NCBI GenBank assembly: GCA_943787185.1
Contig: CALSLL010000001.1
Span: 866,117 to 930,116, forward strand
Length of the DNA stretch: 64,000 nucleotides
Source of the DNA: UBA10349 sp003485905
Lineage (GTDB): Bacteria > Pseudomonadota > Gammaproteobacteria > Arenicellales > Arenicellaceae
Direction of reading: 5' to 3'
Under the pieces are notes generated by a model, which saw only the letters and a list, made by a program, of their open reading frames with translations, made no database searches and had not been told where the DNA came from. Below, piece after piece: positions 63,996 to 64,000 of the stretch (positions are counted from its first letter, which is position 1; each line of letters starts with the position of its first letter). Both the position numbers and the translations under genes were made by a program.

Positions 63996-64000
63996 TGCAG

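Noticed and set aside
1..64000. CRISPR arrays, complete insertion sequences, prophage or toxin-antitoxin pairs
   Set aside because: No regularly spaced repeats, transposase, integrase or phage structural genes were recognisable in any frame.

Overview
The window reads as chromosome of an aerobic, probably marine, gammaproteobacterium of moderate GC. Evidence: a macromolecular-synthesis block (rpsU, yqeY, dnaG, rpoD) with tsaD divergent from rpsU; Gram-negative systems (RND efflux, uppP, many Sec signal peptides, a TonB-receptor remnant, exported c-type cytochromes); and beta-oxidation genes feeding electrons to ubiquinone through ETF and ETF-QO. The species was not identified.

Layout. 1-4.1 kb: RND efflux adaptor (cut by the window edge) and pump. 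4.2-14.3 kb: mixed, mostly exported enzymes (NHL propeller, methyltransferase, esterase, DUF4159, M20 hydrolase) plus the ribosomal-protein hydroxylase RoxA, interrupted by an AT-rich pocket (6.2-8.3 kb) holding a decayed PqqD-GT90 glycosyltransferase and a methyltransferase. 14.5-16.7 kb: a beta-propeller/GT8/PqqD fusion in a second AT-rich pocket. 16.8-26.5 kb: SnoaL-like protein, organophosphate-type MFS carrier, TonB-receptor remnant, three DUF6152 proteins, and an exported cyclase, hydratase and serine hydrolase. 26.7-44.5 kb: core metabolism and information processing (ferredoxin reductase-like flavoprotein, pckG, ribA, bioA, leuCDB with a divergent LysR, uppP, folB, plsY, tsaD, rpsU, yqeY, dnaG, rpoD). 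44.6-52.3 kb: a lectin-like exported protein, two c-type cytochromes, fused MFS/spermidine synthase, a fourth DUF6152 protein, an exported NADP-binding protein and DUF1330. 52.4-62.4 kb: fatty-acid catabolism (fadB-like, SURF1, ETF-QO, etfA, etfB, cobalamin adenosyltransferase, thiolase, AtoE). 62.7 kb: a CAU tRNA followed by a sparse AT-rich stretch with a second methyltransferase of the 7.7 kb family.

How the genes fit together. The 52-62 kb block is a coherent route from short-chain fatty-acid uptake through acyl-CoA oxidation to the quinone pool; the PduO-type adenosyltransferase suggests a B12-dependent step (for example methylmalonyl-CoA mutase) elsewhere. PckG at 28 kb would let acetate or fatty-acid carbon enter gluconeogenesis. 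The 4-26 kb and 44-52 kb stretches are rich in exported enzymes and look like a periplasmic catabolic or stress repertoire.

The least ordinary material is: (1) PqqD-like domains joined to two unrelated glycosyltransferase folds in AT-rich pockets, one broken by in-frame amber codons; (2) four DUF6152 proteins whose predicted mature N-terminus is His-His-Ser, which suggests a metal site; (3) a lectin-like domain shared between an esterase fusion and a stand-alone protein; (4) a decayed TonB-dependent receptor tail beside a small REP-like palindrome family; (5) a 19-nt perfect palindrome in the rpsU leader. No CRISPR array, complete insertion sequence or prophage was seen.
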